Shown: positions 46,251 to 58,180 of the stretch, piece by piece
How the letters are laid out: each line of letters starts with the position of its first letter
How positions within the stretch are numbered: the stretch's first letter is position 1
Source of the DNA: Paulownia fortunei
Taxonomy: Eukaryota > Streptophyta > Magnoliopsida > Lamiales > Paulowniaceae
Direction: 5' to 3'
Assembly (NCBI GenBank): GCA_019321725.1
Contig: CM033124.1
Location: 4,650,001-4,714,000, forward strand
Length of the DNA stretch: 64,000 nt
Position numbers and translations under genes: made by a program
Notes under the pieces: generated by a model
What the model was told of the DNA's origin: nothing
Databases searched by the model: none
Seen by the model: only the letters and a program-made list of their open reading frames with translations

Positions 46251-47671
46251 ATCTCCCACTTATTCTAGTGTCAATTGCCTATGTACCATGGGCCCATCTT
46301 CTCAATATGTCCATCGCATACCTTCTATGCTAGGGGTTTGGTAAATGGGTGTGCTATTTTCTATTGAAGCAACTCTTTACACTAAGATGTCACCTTTATC
46401 AATGATCTCTCTGAACAAGTGGTATCTCCTTATTATATGCTTAGATCTTTGAAGAGATCTTGGTTCCTTTTCTTGCACAATAGTTCTGTTGTTATTACAG
46501 TATATCAATACAGAATCAGCAATGGATGGAACTACACCTAAACCTTGGATGAAGTTCTTTATCCAAACAACTTCCTTTGCTGCATCACATACAACAATAT
46601 ATTCTACCTTAGTAGTGGAATTTATAGTTGTCTCTTACTTGGAACTCTTCCTGCTGACCGCACCACCATTTATGGTGATTATGTATCCGGACATCAACTT
46701 TGAGTAGTATATATCAGATTGAAAACTAGGATCGGTGTAATATTCTAATTTAAGTTCTTTAGAGTCGTATACAAGAATGATATCATCAGTCTTTCTCAAG
46801 TACTTAAAAATCATCTTCACGGCTTTCTAGTGTTCCTTATCTGGATTTGACTGATATCTAATCGTGGCACTCAGAGCATGTGTAACATCTAGCCTTGTAC
46901 ATAGCATACCATATATTATGCTTCCAATGACGGATGCATAAGTTGTGCGAGTCATTCTTTCTCTCTTATCAAGAGTCTTTGGGGACATAGACTTCGAGAG
47001 AGAAACATCATGACTTATAGGCAGAAATCTTCATTTGGATTACTCCATGCTAAACCTCTTTGGAATTTTGTCTATGTACATGGTTAAGATAGTCCGATTA
47101 TCCTTTTAGATCTATCGCTATAGATCCTTATAAAGGATGCTTCTCTCAAATCTTTCATGGAGAATTGTTTTGACAACCAAGTCTTAGTTGATTATAGCAT
47201 CCCTACATTATTGCCAATGAGTAGGATATTGCCAACATATAGCATAATAAATGTCATTGCACTTCCACTAACCTTCTTATAGATAGAAGGTTCATTTGGG
47301 TTTTTTGTGGAAATCAAACAATTTGATTATCTCATGAATTCAGATATTCTTGCTTCAGGAAGCCTGCTTAAACCTATAAATGGATAGAGTTTGCAAACCT
47401 TTTGCTCGCTCCCTCTTGATATAAAGCTCTCAGACTACCTCATATAGATCTCTTCCTTAATGTTCCCATTAAGTAAGGTGGTCTTCATATTCATTTGTCA
47501 TATCTCATAGTCATAATATGCTGATAAAATAAGCAATATCCCGATGCATATAAGCATCACTATTGGAGAAAAAGTTTTCTCATAATCAATTTCTTACTTT
47601 TTAGTATAATATTTTGCAGTCAGTCGTGCTTTGTGGGTCACCACCTCTTTATTTACTCCAAACTTTTAGTT
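46251..47671 (-). pseudogene. Ty1/copia RT and RNase H, minus strand (C2)
   Basis: Right to left on the minus strand: KFGVNKEVVTHKARL (47660-47600), EKTFSPIVML, QMNMKTTLLNG and EEIYM around 47450 (the first RT catalytic region, with one aspartate changed). Then come the LAMIQ-like and cysteine-poor regions near 47200, the YASVIG block near 46930, and IFKYLRKTDDIILVYDSKEL and YYTDPSFQSD near 46800-46720. Last is GGAVSRKSSK, with AEYIVV near 46620 and IQGLGV near 46550. Stops and frameshifts are frequent. The 3' end of the gene is at about 46262, next to the polypurine tract. The plus-strand frame at 46489 is a shadow. Confidence 0.8.
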
Positions 47672-47676
47672 GTAGA

Positions 47677-49878
47677 AGTTAGAGTAGGATGCCTAACACC
47701 CCAATTGGATTGGGTGTATTATACTCTTTTTCATTTGTAAAGACAATCTTATTGGGAATCATATTAATAAAAAGGCATTTTCTTTGTCTTATGTCTTTAA
47801 TCTTTTATTTATACACATTAGATAAAATCCTTAGATCAAATTTAGCTACGGGACATGGTCGTGCATATGATGGTGATCATGGAACATGCCTCTAAGGCTT
47901 TGGTCTTAAATAACTTTTGAGTCGAGAGTTTTTTAAAATGGGACATCAAATAGATTAGTAAGATTCGCACATATGATGTATGCTCGTGATATGAGGATGT
48001 CATATTCTATTGGCATTAGTATAAAGACACAAGTGCATGTATGTGGGTGCTTATTAGGGAATAAGTACACCGAACATGGCCCACAAAAAAATTCTTAGTT
48101 GGAGACTTTGCCTGTCGAAATAAGAATTTTTGTGTTGTGATGGTAGCCTTGTGTACATCCTAATACTTTGATATATCTTCTGATTGCTTGACAATCACAA
48201 AGGGGGTATGTTGGGTCTTGCATTGATGTGCATGAAGGTTTGTTAGTGACCAACATAGAATTCGACACTTGTCCTTTTTAATAAGGAAATCTCCTATGTT
48301 TTTATAGTTCGTGATTCAAAGATCATGGCCAAGACAGGATGAATCGTGATTCATCAAGAATTATTAAAACTTGAAATGGGATCATAGTTATTGAATCATT
48401 TAGGGTTTCGACTTATAATCCATAACCTAAATTCAATTGGGATATTAGTTGTCGAAAGGATCGTGCGTGTATGGTACTTGCAACTGAAATAAGTTTACTT
48501 GCTATTTCACCTACGACTAGTTTGCCATGATTGCTTGTTAGGTGTTTTCATGGATAGTGAGGTTTTTGGAATTAAGGAGTTAATTCTAAGTAAATTAATT
48601 AATTGGAATAATTATTATTCATAAGTTGCAAATGTTGTAAGCCCACTACTAGCTTAGTAGTGAACCTAAAAGGGTCACACATCTTTATGGAAAATAACAT
48701 TTTTAATTTTAGATTTTATCCAATCTTTGAAAATTAATTAATTAATATTGACTAATTAATTAATTAAGGGTTCTATTTAATTTAATGGTTGAATTAAATT
48801 ATTTAATTAAGTAATTGGATTATTTAATTGGACTTAATTTGATTAGAAAACCCAATTGGAGTAAATTAAATTAATTCAAATCAATTGGATTAATTAAATT
48901 GAGATTGAATCAATTAGATTGATTTGAAAATTTTTGAGTTCAAGCCCAAAATTAATGTGGATCACTTAAGAAGCCCACTAAAATATGAAGAAAATAAATT
49001 AAATAAATGTGATTTATTTAATTAACATATTTATAGATAAATAAATATAGTGATCGTTTTTATGGGATAAAATCGGCCAGTAAGATTTGATTTATATATA
49101 AATATAATTATAGTATATATATGATATATATCTATCTTGATATTATTTGAATAGTTCAAATTATTATTAACAATGTATATAGACAATTTTAATAATTAAT
49201 GTAGTCTCAAATTACTCCATATACAAAAGGAGAGAGAAAAGAGAAGAGTTTTTGGAAGATTTTGAATCTTTCCAAAATAAGACTTTAAAGTAGTTCAAAA
49301 TTGTCAAACTCTCCAAGAGTTGGAGAATAAGTAAATTTTCAGTCCTATATATGATGATGGATGAAAATTACAAGATATAATTCAGAAAATTTAAGCAAAA
49401 ATTGTTTTGTTTAAGTCTTCTATTTTTAACTCCAAGAAAAAGACAAGCATTTTCTTGTAATCTTGATTTTCTTGTTCTTTAAAAGAAAATTAGTTTCTTG
49501 TTATTCTCTTCATAATATAGTTTCAAGAACTTAAAGAATATTATTCTTGAAAATTTACTCTGATTCTAGATTAGTAAACATTTAAAAGGATACTAGTGAA
49601 TCCTTTTGATTAGTGTTGCTCTTCCGTATTGTGGACCTAATAGAGGGGAGACATTTGGATCCCTACAAGTTATGATAGTTTAGGATAAGCAATTGATTTC
49701 TTCATTCCCTATAACAACTGGAGTGTACAAAAGGTATAATCTGATTTTATATTTATTGATATATTCACTTGAATAAGTGTGGTCGTTAAAATCGCTTTCG
49801 AATCAAATGGGTTATTTTTATGTTTGATAAAATTTTAATTTTCCGCTACGTATGCCTGTGCGAATAGCAAACCTAATA
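47677..49878 (+). mobile_element. Solo copia LTR with perfect GTAGA target duplication (C3)
   Basis: It starts AGTTAGAGTAGGATGCC (from TGTTAG) and ends GCAAACCTAATA (from CTAACA), so the original ends were TGTTAG and CTAACA, an exact inverted pair. GTAGA lies on both sides (47672-47676 and 49879-49883). Without the insert, the copia RT of C2 reads through as WVY-x-x-KFGVNK. At 2202 bp this is the reference copy for the copia LTRs in this window. The host C2 belongs to the same LTR family, so this is a family member nested in another and later reduced to one LTR. The frame at 47689 lies at its start and is not a gene. Confidence 0.9.
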
Positions 49879-49883
49879 GTAGA

Positions 49884-50625
49884 CCCATTTGCAGTCAATG
49901 GGAACTATTTCCTATGGTAGGTCCATAGGTCCACCAAGGGCTATACTTTATTGGAGTACATGAAGTCCATCTTATATTGCATGGCATATTGCCAGCTTCC
50001 TGAGTCGATGTAAGATATTACTTTGTTGTTCTCTAACAAAAATTTATACCTCTCAGGTGGCTCTAAAACCCTAGGAGGTTGTGTGTCAGAAGGCCTATCC
50101 TCATCTGGTTGGTCCATTACTGTGTCTGTCGGGACGTTCTCTATCTCTTAAACTTCTTGAAGTTCCATAACATTGTCATTTCTATCCAATAGAAATTCCT
50201 ACTCTAAGAATGTGGCGTTCTCAAAGCAAACACCCTTTGTTTCGAGGAGTCATAGAGGTAGTTTCTAGCAGATTCCTTTAAATGCACCACAAACTTACAT
50301 AAATTAGATCGCATATCCAATTTATCTCCTACTTATTGCTTCACGTAAGAAGTACACCCCCATACCCTAAGGTATTTGTAGGAGGATAGTTTCCTACACC
50401 ATATGAGGGTAGTTTTCTACACATCTTATATGGTGCCTTAGGCACCAATTTTGATGACTCTATTCAATAGCTATGCCACCATTTCTAGATGATAGCCCCA
50501 GAATATAAGAGGAATTCCAGTGAAATTCATCATGGATCGAACCATGTCCAACAATATTCGATTCCTATGCTCAACAAACCTATATGACTGTGGAGTTGCA
50601 GGTGGAGTCCACTGTGAGAGAATCT
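49884..50625 (-). pseudogene. Ty1/copia integrase C-terminus and RT start, minus strand (C2)
   Basis: From right to left: TPPATPQSYRFVEHRNRILL and DMVRSMMNFTGIPLIFWGYH (50610-50490), the region that follows the GKP-like end of the integrase core. Then YLRVWGCTSYVKQ near 50370, DKLDMRSNLCKFV, NYLYDSSKQRVF, and finally the RT entry with SLVDLP-like and CKWVYY at 49900, where C3 interrupts. The matching plus-strand element at 53800-54560 shows the same landmarks. Several stops are present. Gag, protease and the front of integrase are missing on the right, where LTR sequence begins directly. Confidence 0.8.
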
Positions 50626-52167
50626 CATTTTAACTATGAGAGAATCTCTATTTAACTCTATCTCTTATATCTTTCAAAGATACATGTAGATATTTTGTCT
50701 AATTCAATTAGATATTTTCAAGAATATGAAATTTTTGGAACTCTATCTTCTTCCAACAATTCTTGTGGGCCTTTCCAAATGGGCTATAGGAATTGGGCTT
50801 GGACTCTTAATAAAATTCACCAATTAATCCAATTAATTAATTAAGCTCAAATTTAATTAATTAAATTCATCTATCCCACCTAATCATATTAAGCTCAATT
50901 AAATAGTTTAATTATTTAATTGGGTAAATTAATTTAATAATTAAAATAATATATGGTCTACACAATTAATTGATCTAATCAAATAAGTGCTCCACTCCAA
51001 TTGAGTTTCCTAATCTTATTAGGTTTCAATTAAATAATTCAATTATTTAATTTAATAATTAATTCAACTCCTTGAATTAATCTAAGCCCCAATTAATTAA
51101 TCTCCATTAATTAATTAGATTCAACTCCTTAATTAATTCTTAAGTTAGAAATATTCTATACTAAATTGTGTGGACCCTTTAGGTTCACAACAAACCTACC
51201 AGTGGGCTTACAATATTTACAACTTATGAATGACAATTATTCTAATTAATTAGTTTAATTAATTTATTCATCTAGAATTAACTCCGTAATTGTTGTAAAT
51301 TAGCGAGTGAATTAGCGAATGAACCTATTTCAATTATGAGTACCATACACGTAAGTTTCTTCCATCAACTAATCTCCCTATTAAGTGTAGGGCATGAATT
51401 ATAAGTCAACACCCTAAATGACTGAATAACTATGATTTTATCTCAAATTGTAATGACGTATGATGGATCATTAGAAAACCCTATCTAACATTCATCCCAT
51501 CTTAGCAAATGACTTCTGAGTCATGAACTATGAAAATATAGGAGATTCACTTGCTCTATTAGATAAGTGACAGATTCTTTGTTGGTAACTCATTAACCTT
51601 CATAAATGTCCATGCAATATCTAACATACCCCCTTCGTGATTTTAAGACAATTAAAAGATACATCAAGATAGAACACGATATGTACAAGGCTACCATGGT
51701 GCCTCAAATCCAAGTACTAGTCGTGTACTATCGTAACATGAAAATTCTTATTTTGATAAATAGTGTCTCCAACTAAGAATTTTCAATGAGCTAGTTTAGT
51801 GTACTTATTCTATAACAAGCACTCGCATACAAACACTAGCGTCACTACGTCAATGTTCTTAAAGCGAGACATCCTCTTCATGCAAGCATGCATCGTATGC
51901 ACAAGTTTATTGGGCTATTTGATATCCCATCTCAAAAAGCCCCCAACTCAAAACTAAGTTAAGACTGAAGATTTAGAGACGTGTTCAATGATCGCCATCA
52001 AATGCGCATAGCTAAATTTGGTCTAGAGACTTTAACTAATTAATAGAAGTAGTTAAAGATAATGAAAATTACCTATTTTATTATTATAATTTGAAAAAGA
52101 TCATTTTACAAATACGAGAGTATAATAGATGCCTAATCTAATTAGTGCGATAGGCACTACTCTGACA
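50626..52167 (-). repeat. Copia LTR, minus orientation (5' side of C2)
   Basis: On the minus strand it starts TGTCAGAGTAGTGCCTATCG at 52167 and aligns in order with 37666-35600 and, reversed, with 47677-49100, including the AATT-rich middle (50810-51270). It should be about 2.2 kb but reaches only about 1.54 kb before copia integrase begins at 50625, so a deletion removed the LTR end, primer binding site, gag and protease of C2. Confidence 0.7.
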
Positions 52168-52187
52168 CCTACAACCTCGATAATCCT

Positions 52188-52940
52188 TCTCCGGTAGGCC
52201 CACCGGTAGATGAGACTAAAGAGGAGCTTGTAGAATATTAACAACAAGTTGATGATGATTTGGAGGCACAATATTATATGATGGCAATGATGTCAAATGA
52301 GATGTAGAGGCAACACAAGATACATGCGCATGCACATGATATCTATGTTCATCTGCAAGAGTTGTATGGTGTACACACTAGGCAGGTGAGATATCATATC
52401 TCAAAAGAGTTTTTCATGATTCGTATGGTGGAAGGCTCTTCAATCCATGACATGGATTAAAGATGATAAGCCTGATAGAAATGTTTGAGTCCCTTGTAGT
52501 CGTTATGGATAATGAACTCTATATAGATCTTAACGTGCAGTCTTTGCCTCTATCATTTGACACTTTTGTTGTTAACTTAAACATGAATAATATGGAACCT
52601 AGCCTTGCTGAGCTAGTTAAAATTTTGAAAATGGTTGAGTCCTCCATGAAAAAGGACAAGCAATCGTGCTTATTAGATCCTCTTCCAACTCGAGGCTACA
52701 AAGCCCAAGAAGAAAAAGGGGAAGGGAAAACTCGAGGCTACAAAGCCCAAGAAGAAAAAGGGGAAGGGGAAGGGGAAGGGTTCCTCAAAGGCTAATAAGA
52801 TGAAGACAACTAATGGGGTCTCAAAAGATTCCAATAAAGCCAATGACAAATGCCATTACTAAAGCAAACCTAGGCATTGGGAGAGAAACTAAAAGGAGTA
52901 CCTTGCGAGCCAGAAAAGTTTAGGTATTTATTTTGTTGAA
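52188..52940 (+). pseudogene. Ty1/copia gag, plus strand (C4)
   Basis: The translation gives VDETKEELVEY, DDDLEAQYYMMAMMSNEM, HDIYVHLQELYGVHTRQ and FFMIRMVEGSSIHDM up to 52456. After a frameshift, the open stretch from 52463 gives MISLIEMFESLVVVMDNELY, LQSLPLSFDTFVVN-like residues and AELVKILKMVESSMKK. The basic linker at 52685-52800 should be read in the next frame (LEATKPKKKKGKGK twice, then KGKGSSKANKMK). A degenerate zinc knuckle follows: KCHY-SKPRHWERN at 52848-52890, missing two cysteines. Left of it, at 52167, a minus-strand LTR begins, so this element has no 5' LTR. Confidence 0.8.
52689..52790 (+). repeat. 42-bp in-frame tandem duplication and (GGGGAA)n in copia gag
   Basis: The unit beginning ctcgaggctacaaagccc occurs at 52689 and again at 52731, exactly 42 bp (14 codons) apart and almost identical. 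It is followed by three GGGGAA hexamers. It lengthens the lysine/glycine-rich linker before the zinc knuckle. Near-identity suggests a younger event than most mutations around it. Confidence 0.9.
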
Positions 52941-54010
52941 GTTAACTTATTAGTTAACAATTCTTCTTGGGTATTGGATACTGGTTATGGGTCTCACAAT
53001 TAAATAATTTGTAGATGATGGTAAGAAGTAGAAAACTAAGTAGAGTGGAGACAGTCCTACGGCTAGGGAATGGAGCAAAGGTTGTTACATTAGCCATAAA
53101 AACTGTAAACTTAACTTTGAATAATAGTTTAGTATTCGTACTGAATAGTTGTCTTTATGCAATGGATATTGTTAAAAATATTATCTCCATTCCCATTTTT
53201 TATGGAGAAGGCTATAGGTTTTTATTTAAGAATGGAAAGTGTTGCATTTCTAATTTTTTACTTGCATATTGATGATTAGTTTATATACTTCAACTCCCCA
53301 TAACTCAATTTTTCATATTCAACAAAATAAAAGAAAATGAGATAATTATATTTCCCAAACTCTATGACACACAAGATTAGGTCATATTTCTGGGACGATG
53401 ATCTACAAGTTGGCATAATTGCTAGACCTTAAAGGTGAGCAAGGCATGCCAACATATGAATCTTGTCTTATAGAAAAGATGACCAAATATCTATTTGTTG
53501 GACGAGTGGAGTGAGCCAAAGATCTATTGGATTTGATCTATATAGATGTATGTGGGCCACTAAGTGTTAGTGCTCGAGGGAACTATCATTACTTCATAAC
53601 CTTTTTTGATGATTATTCTAAGTATGGTATGTGTGCCTGATGAGGCACAAATCTAAAGCCTTTGAAGAGTTCAAGGAATTCAGATGACAAGTGGGTAAAC
53701 AGACTAAGCTAAGTATCAATGCTTTTTGATCAGATCGAGAATATGAATACTTGAGCACAAAAGTTTCTTGATTATTTAAAAGAGAATGAGATTCTATTTT
53801 AGTGGTCTATTCCTACTATTTCTCCACTCAACAGAGTTGCAAAGTGTAGGAATCAAACTCTATTAGATTTCGTTAGAATGATGTTGAGTTTCACCAAACT
53901 TCCTCTAGCATTCTAGGACTATGCCCTAGAAATGGTAGCATATCTATTGAATAGAGTACCAACAAAGTCAATGCCCAAAACACCATATGAGATGTGGTGT
54001 GGAAACCACC
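52941..54010 (+). pseudogene. Ty1/copia protease and integrase, plus strand (C4)
   Basis: Protease: SSWVLDTGYGSHN at about 52965-53000, where copia proteases have LDTGCGSH, so the DTG triad is retained, followed by VLRLGNGAKVVTLAIKTVNL and the C-terminal LYAMDIVKNIISI (to 53270). Integrase: a damaged GAG-pre-integrase histidine region near 53370, DLIYIDVCGPLS-like residues near 53540, FDDYSKYG near 53610, KAFEEFKEF near 53660, and LRSDRE-EYLS near 53730-53760. After that come LLDFVRMMLSFTKLPLAF and YLLNRVPTKSMPKTPYEMW (53860-54000). Stops are scattered throughout. Confidence 0.8.
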
Positions 54011-55785
54011 TTTCTACAAATACCTTAGGGTGTGGAGGGGTGTTGCTTACGTTAAGCAGCAAGTGGGAGATAAATTGCATATGAGATCCAATTTACGTAA
54101 GTTTGTGGGGTATCTAAAGGAATCCATTGGATACTATTTCTACGACTCCTCAAAACAAAGGTGTTTATTTTGAGGAATGCCATCTTCTTAGAGAAGGAAT
54201 TTTTTTTGGATAGAAATGGCAAAGTCATGGAACTTGAAGAAGTTTAAGAACCACAAGACATCCTAAGAGATGCAGTAATAGACCAACCAGCTAAGGATAG
54301 GCCTTCTAACACAGAACCTCTTAGGCAATCTAAAAGGACTTCAAAGCCACTTGAGAGGTATGGCATTTTGTTATAGAACAACAACGAAGTTCTCCTATTG
54401 TATAGTGATCCAAGGATTTTTAGAGAAGCGATGTCTAACATCAACTCAAGAAATTAGCAAGATGCTATGTAATTTGAGATAGACTCCATGTACTCTAATA
54501 AGGTATAGAGCTTGGTGGACCCACTACAGAAAATAGTTCCCATTGGCTACAAATGGGTCTATAAGAGAAAGCTTGGATTAAATGAAGAGGTGGTGGTCTG
54601 TAAAGTATGATTGGTTGAAAAAGGTTATACTAAGAAGGAAGAAATTGATTATGAAGAAATGTTTTCTCTAGTAGCGATGCTTAAATCCATCTGGATACTA
54701 CTATATCCATATATTATGACTATAAGATATGATAAATGGATGTGAAGACCTTATTTCTTAATAAGATTATTAAGGAATAGATATATATGAGGTAACCTAA
54801 GGGCTTTTTATCAAAAGAGAATGATCAAAAGGTTTGCAAATTCCAGAGATACATTTATAGACTCAAGCAGGATTTCCAAAGCTCGAACTTCCAGTTAAAT
54901 AAAACAATCTAAATGTTTGATTTCTATAAAAATCCAAATGAACCTTATGTCGAAAAGAAGGATAGTGGGAGTGTAGTTATATTTGTTGTGCTATATATTG
55001 ACAATATCCTACTCATTAGCAGTGATGTAGGGATATTATAGTCAACTACGACTTGATTATCTAAACAATTCTTCATGAATAATTTGAGAGATGCATCATT
55101 CATACTAGGTATAGAGATCTATAAAGATAGATCTAGAAGGATGATCAGTTTGTCCCCATCCACGTACATAGATAAGATGCTAAAAAGGTTTAGCATAAAG
55201 AAATCCAAGAGGGGATACCTGTTTATAAGTCATGGCATCTCTCTCTCAATGTCTATGTCACCTAAGACTCCAGATTAGAGAGAAAGAATGACTTGCATAC
55301 CTTATGCATCCGCTATTGGAAGAATAATATGGGATGCTATGTAGGAGGCTTGATATCGTGCATACTCTGAGTGTCACGAGCAAATATCAGTCCAATCCAG
55401 GCGAGGAGCACTAGAAGGCCGTGAAGATGATCCTTAAGTACTTGAGAAGGACTAAGGATATCTTCCTTGTGTACGATGCTAGAGAGTTAAAGCTTGAATG
55501 TTATATTGATTCTACTTTTTAGTCAAATATAGATGATAAAAGTCAATGTCTAGATTTATATTCACCTTAAATGGTGGTGCAGTCAGCTGGAAGAGTTCCA
55601 AGAAAGAAATGACCCCATACTCCACCACTAAGGCTGAATATATTATTACATACAATGCAACAAAGGAAGCTATTTGGATAACAAACTTTATCTAAGGGTT
55701 GGTGTGGTTTCATCTATTGTTTATCTAATATTAATATACTATGATAACAATGGAGCTATTGTGCAAGTAAAAGAGCCAAAATCTC
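54011..55785 (+). pseudogene. Ty1/copia RT and RNase H, plus strand (C4)
   Basis: After YLRVWRGVAYVKQQVGDKLH and YYFYDSSKQR (54020-54165), RT starts with SLVDPL and CKWVYKRKLG-like residues near 54510-54570, then FSLVAMLKS near 54665 and MDVKTLFLNK near 54735, with the first catalytic aspartate present. The second box is YIDNILLIS near 54995-55025 (YVDD expected, second D changed). FMNNLRDASFILGIEIYKDR follows at 55075, PYASAIGRI near 55305, LKYLRRTKDIFLVYDA near 55440, TLNGGAVSWKSSK near 55565, AEYIITYNATKEA near 55630, and YYDNNGAIVQVKEPKS at 55735-55785. The RNase H is cut there and fused to internal LTR sequence. Confidence 0.8.
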
Positions 55786-56465
55786 AAAAGGAGGATGCCT
55801 CGTTTCATAGGCATTGGTGTGGAGACACTAGTGCATATATGCGGGTGCTTGTTTGGGAACAAGTACACTAAACTACCCGACCTAAAAAATTTCAATTGAA
55901 AATATTCTATTGTCGAATAGGAATTTTCTCGTTACGATAATGCAATAATTAATCCTTGAACTTGAGGCACTATGGTAACCTTATGCATGACATATTATAC
56001 TTTGATATATTTCTCAATTACATGACAATTATAAGGGGTTTAAATTAGGTGTAATATTTTCATGTATGGAGATTAATGAGTGGCCAATAAAGGATCCATC
56101 ACCTATCTAGATGAATAGGTGAATCTCCTATGTGTTCCACTATACTTGAGTCTAAAATCCTTAGCTAAGGTTGGATGAAAATTAGACATAGGGTTTTTTA
56201 ATTGTTAATCATGAAGTCCAAGCCCAACTTAAAAATGATTCATTAGTAGAAACCCACTTGGAATATTAGAAGAATAAAATTAAATAAGAAAAAAATAGTT
56301 TTTATTATTTAAAATTGATATAAGATATCAAGATTGAATTTATGGGATATGTTTAATGTATTTGGATATCAAGATTGAATTTATGGGATAGGTTCAATAT
56401 ATCTAGAGGAGCAGGGCTGAAAATTGATGGCCAATTAGAGTCCATATTTTCGGTCATTAAAGATA
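55786..56465 (+). repeat. Internal fragment of copia LTR (3' side of C4)
   Basis: It aligns with about 47995-48350 and beyond of C3 and, reversed, with 36780-35600 of the copy at 35560. The LTR start, polypurine tract and end of RNase H are missing, so a deletion joined pol to the LTR interior near 55786, where both partners have 'gagga'. Within it, a stretch of about 38 bp with 'atatcaagattgaatttatggg' is tandemly doubled at 56327-56396. Confidence 0.7.
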
Positions 56466-57830
56466 GAAGTAAGTGGGAATTTTGGTATGATATGTAATTA
56501 GTTTGTTAGGAAAGTTAGACTTTCCAAACAACCAAATTAATATGTGGGGCTAATATTAGTTTTGACCTAATTTTTGTAGCCACCATATAAAATAAAATTG
56601 AAGGCAAAAAAATCTGATTCTTCTACTACTCCAAACAAATTGACCACAAGCAAGAAGTTTTGTTCTTCTCTCATTCTCCACTCAAGTTGCATGCACAAAC
56701 CACCTTTCCACCCTCTGCAAACCTAAAGCTAGCATCTTTACAACCTTAGATAGGCGAGGAAGAATGTGTTTTATGGTCTACTTCAAGGTTTTTCAAAGGA
56801 TTTATGAACGAACATGTTGGAGGACCACTTAGTCGATAGAATTCTAGTTAGTTTAGAACTCGAAAGGTAAGTAACCCCACCCTAGTTGCATACAAGTAAT
56901 TATGTGCCTAAGTGATGATACGTATGTGATTATGTATTGATGCTTTAAGTTCTATGTGTTTATTATCCTTATACTGTCATTGCACTTGCATATCATGTCA
57001 ACAAACACGATGCATGATTAAGTTAAGCTTAGAAGGTGAATGAGCATGCAAGTCTATTTTCAAAATATACATGTACCCCAATTGTTTTGTTTCCAAAAGT
57101 TTAGTTAGGTGTACATTGATGCTGAGAAGGGTGTGAGTGGGAAATGGGCGCGTGGGACCGACATTCTGACCAAGGGCCTTTATGGCCAAATGTAATATTT
57201 AATGTTAATGTTGATGTGCTGCTTGAGGTAAAATGAAAATACTTACACCGGTATATATTTCTAGTTCTAAATAACTAGGCCTACTGCATCCCTGATCAAC
57301 ACCAAGTGTGCTCGTGACTAGGTCAATGAAATGAAAGATTAAAAAGTTTCCACAATAATATTCAAGTTCAATGTTTTCAAGTTAAAGATTTACGTTCAAA
57401 GTTTTTTTTAAAGTTGATGTCCAAGTCCAAGGTTTACAAATTAAAACTTTTTTATGTTTTAAAAAAATGGGGATACTCGATAAGTTTTTACACAACAAGC
57501 ATTCATGAGCATGCATTCATGCATGGGTTACTTACTAAGCTTGTTGAACGCTCATTTCGTGTTATATATATATTTTTTGGTGATGACATCTAAGGGATGG
57601 ATAGAGATGGCCCAGGGTAGAAACTTGCCCATTATCTTACATTATTAAATGAACTTCTAGTTGTAGAACCTTTAGATATGTTTTATTATGGGTTACACTT
57701 TCTTAAAAATTTGAGAGAATAATGTTTTGAAACTAAATTCTTTTCCATTTTTGTTATGTGGAGTTTTGAGGACTTGGTATTTTATAAGTGTTAAATGATT
57801 ATTCCTAGTTTTCCTTTAAGCAAATAGAGT
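56466..57830 (+). repeat. Probable gypsy-type LTR remnant
   Basis: The features resemble chromovirus LTRs: a 'ggtaagtaaccccaccctag' block at 56872-56891, 'gaccgacattctgaccaagggcctttatggcc' from 57156 (split across several codons, not coding) and 'acttactaagcttgttgaacgctcat' at about 57530. The last resembles the G-family wording 'cttactgagcat..agctcat' but is otherwise different in sequence. No termini, primer binding site or coding region could be tied to it. The minus frame at 56998-57189 is not a gene. Confidence 0.35.
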
Positions 57831-58180
57831 TTTAAATCTTCCATATTTTTTTTAAAGAGTAAACTGTGTTCATATTTAAATTCTGCATATATATAATTTA
57901 AGAAAATACTGGTAGGCATTACATAAACAGTCTCTATACAATTAAATTTAACTCAACAAACTACTTAATACATTAAGATTCACAAGACCTTGTAATATAA
58001 ATAAAACTAATTTTTTATGTTTAGACACATAAACAAACGTACATATTCTAATATTCATTTTTTTTTCAAACATGCACATAGCTCATCACTAAACTTGATA
58101 ATCAATAAGCTAAACAAATCAATGAACTAAGTTTAACCTAACTTAGAAACAAGTATTAAACTTTTCAGGCAACACGCCAA
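57831..58180. other. Unassigned AT-rich spacer
   Basis: About 350 bp between the LTR-like sequence and the minus-strand Athila element, where the Athila 3' LTR would be expected. No TG..CA end, polypurine tract or repeat of it is seen, so that LTR has been lost or is too decayed to recognise. Confidence 0.35.
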
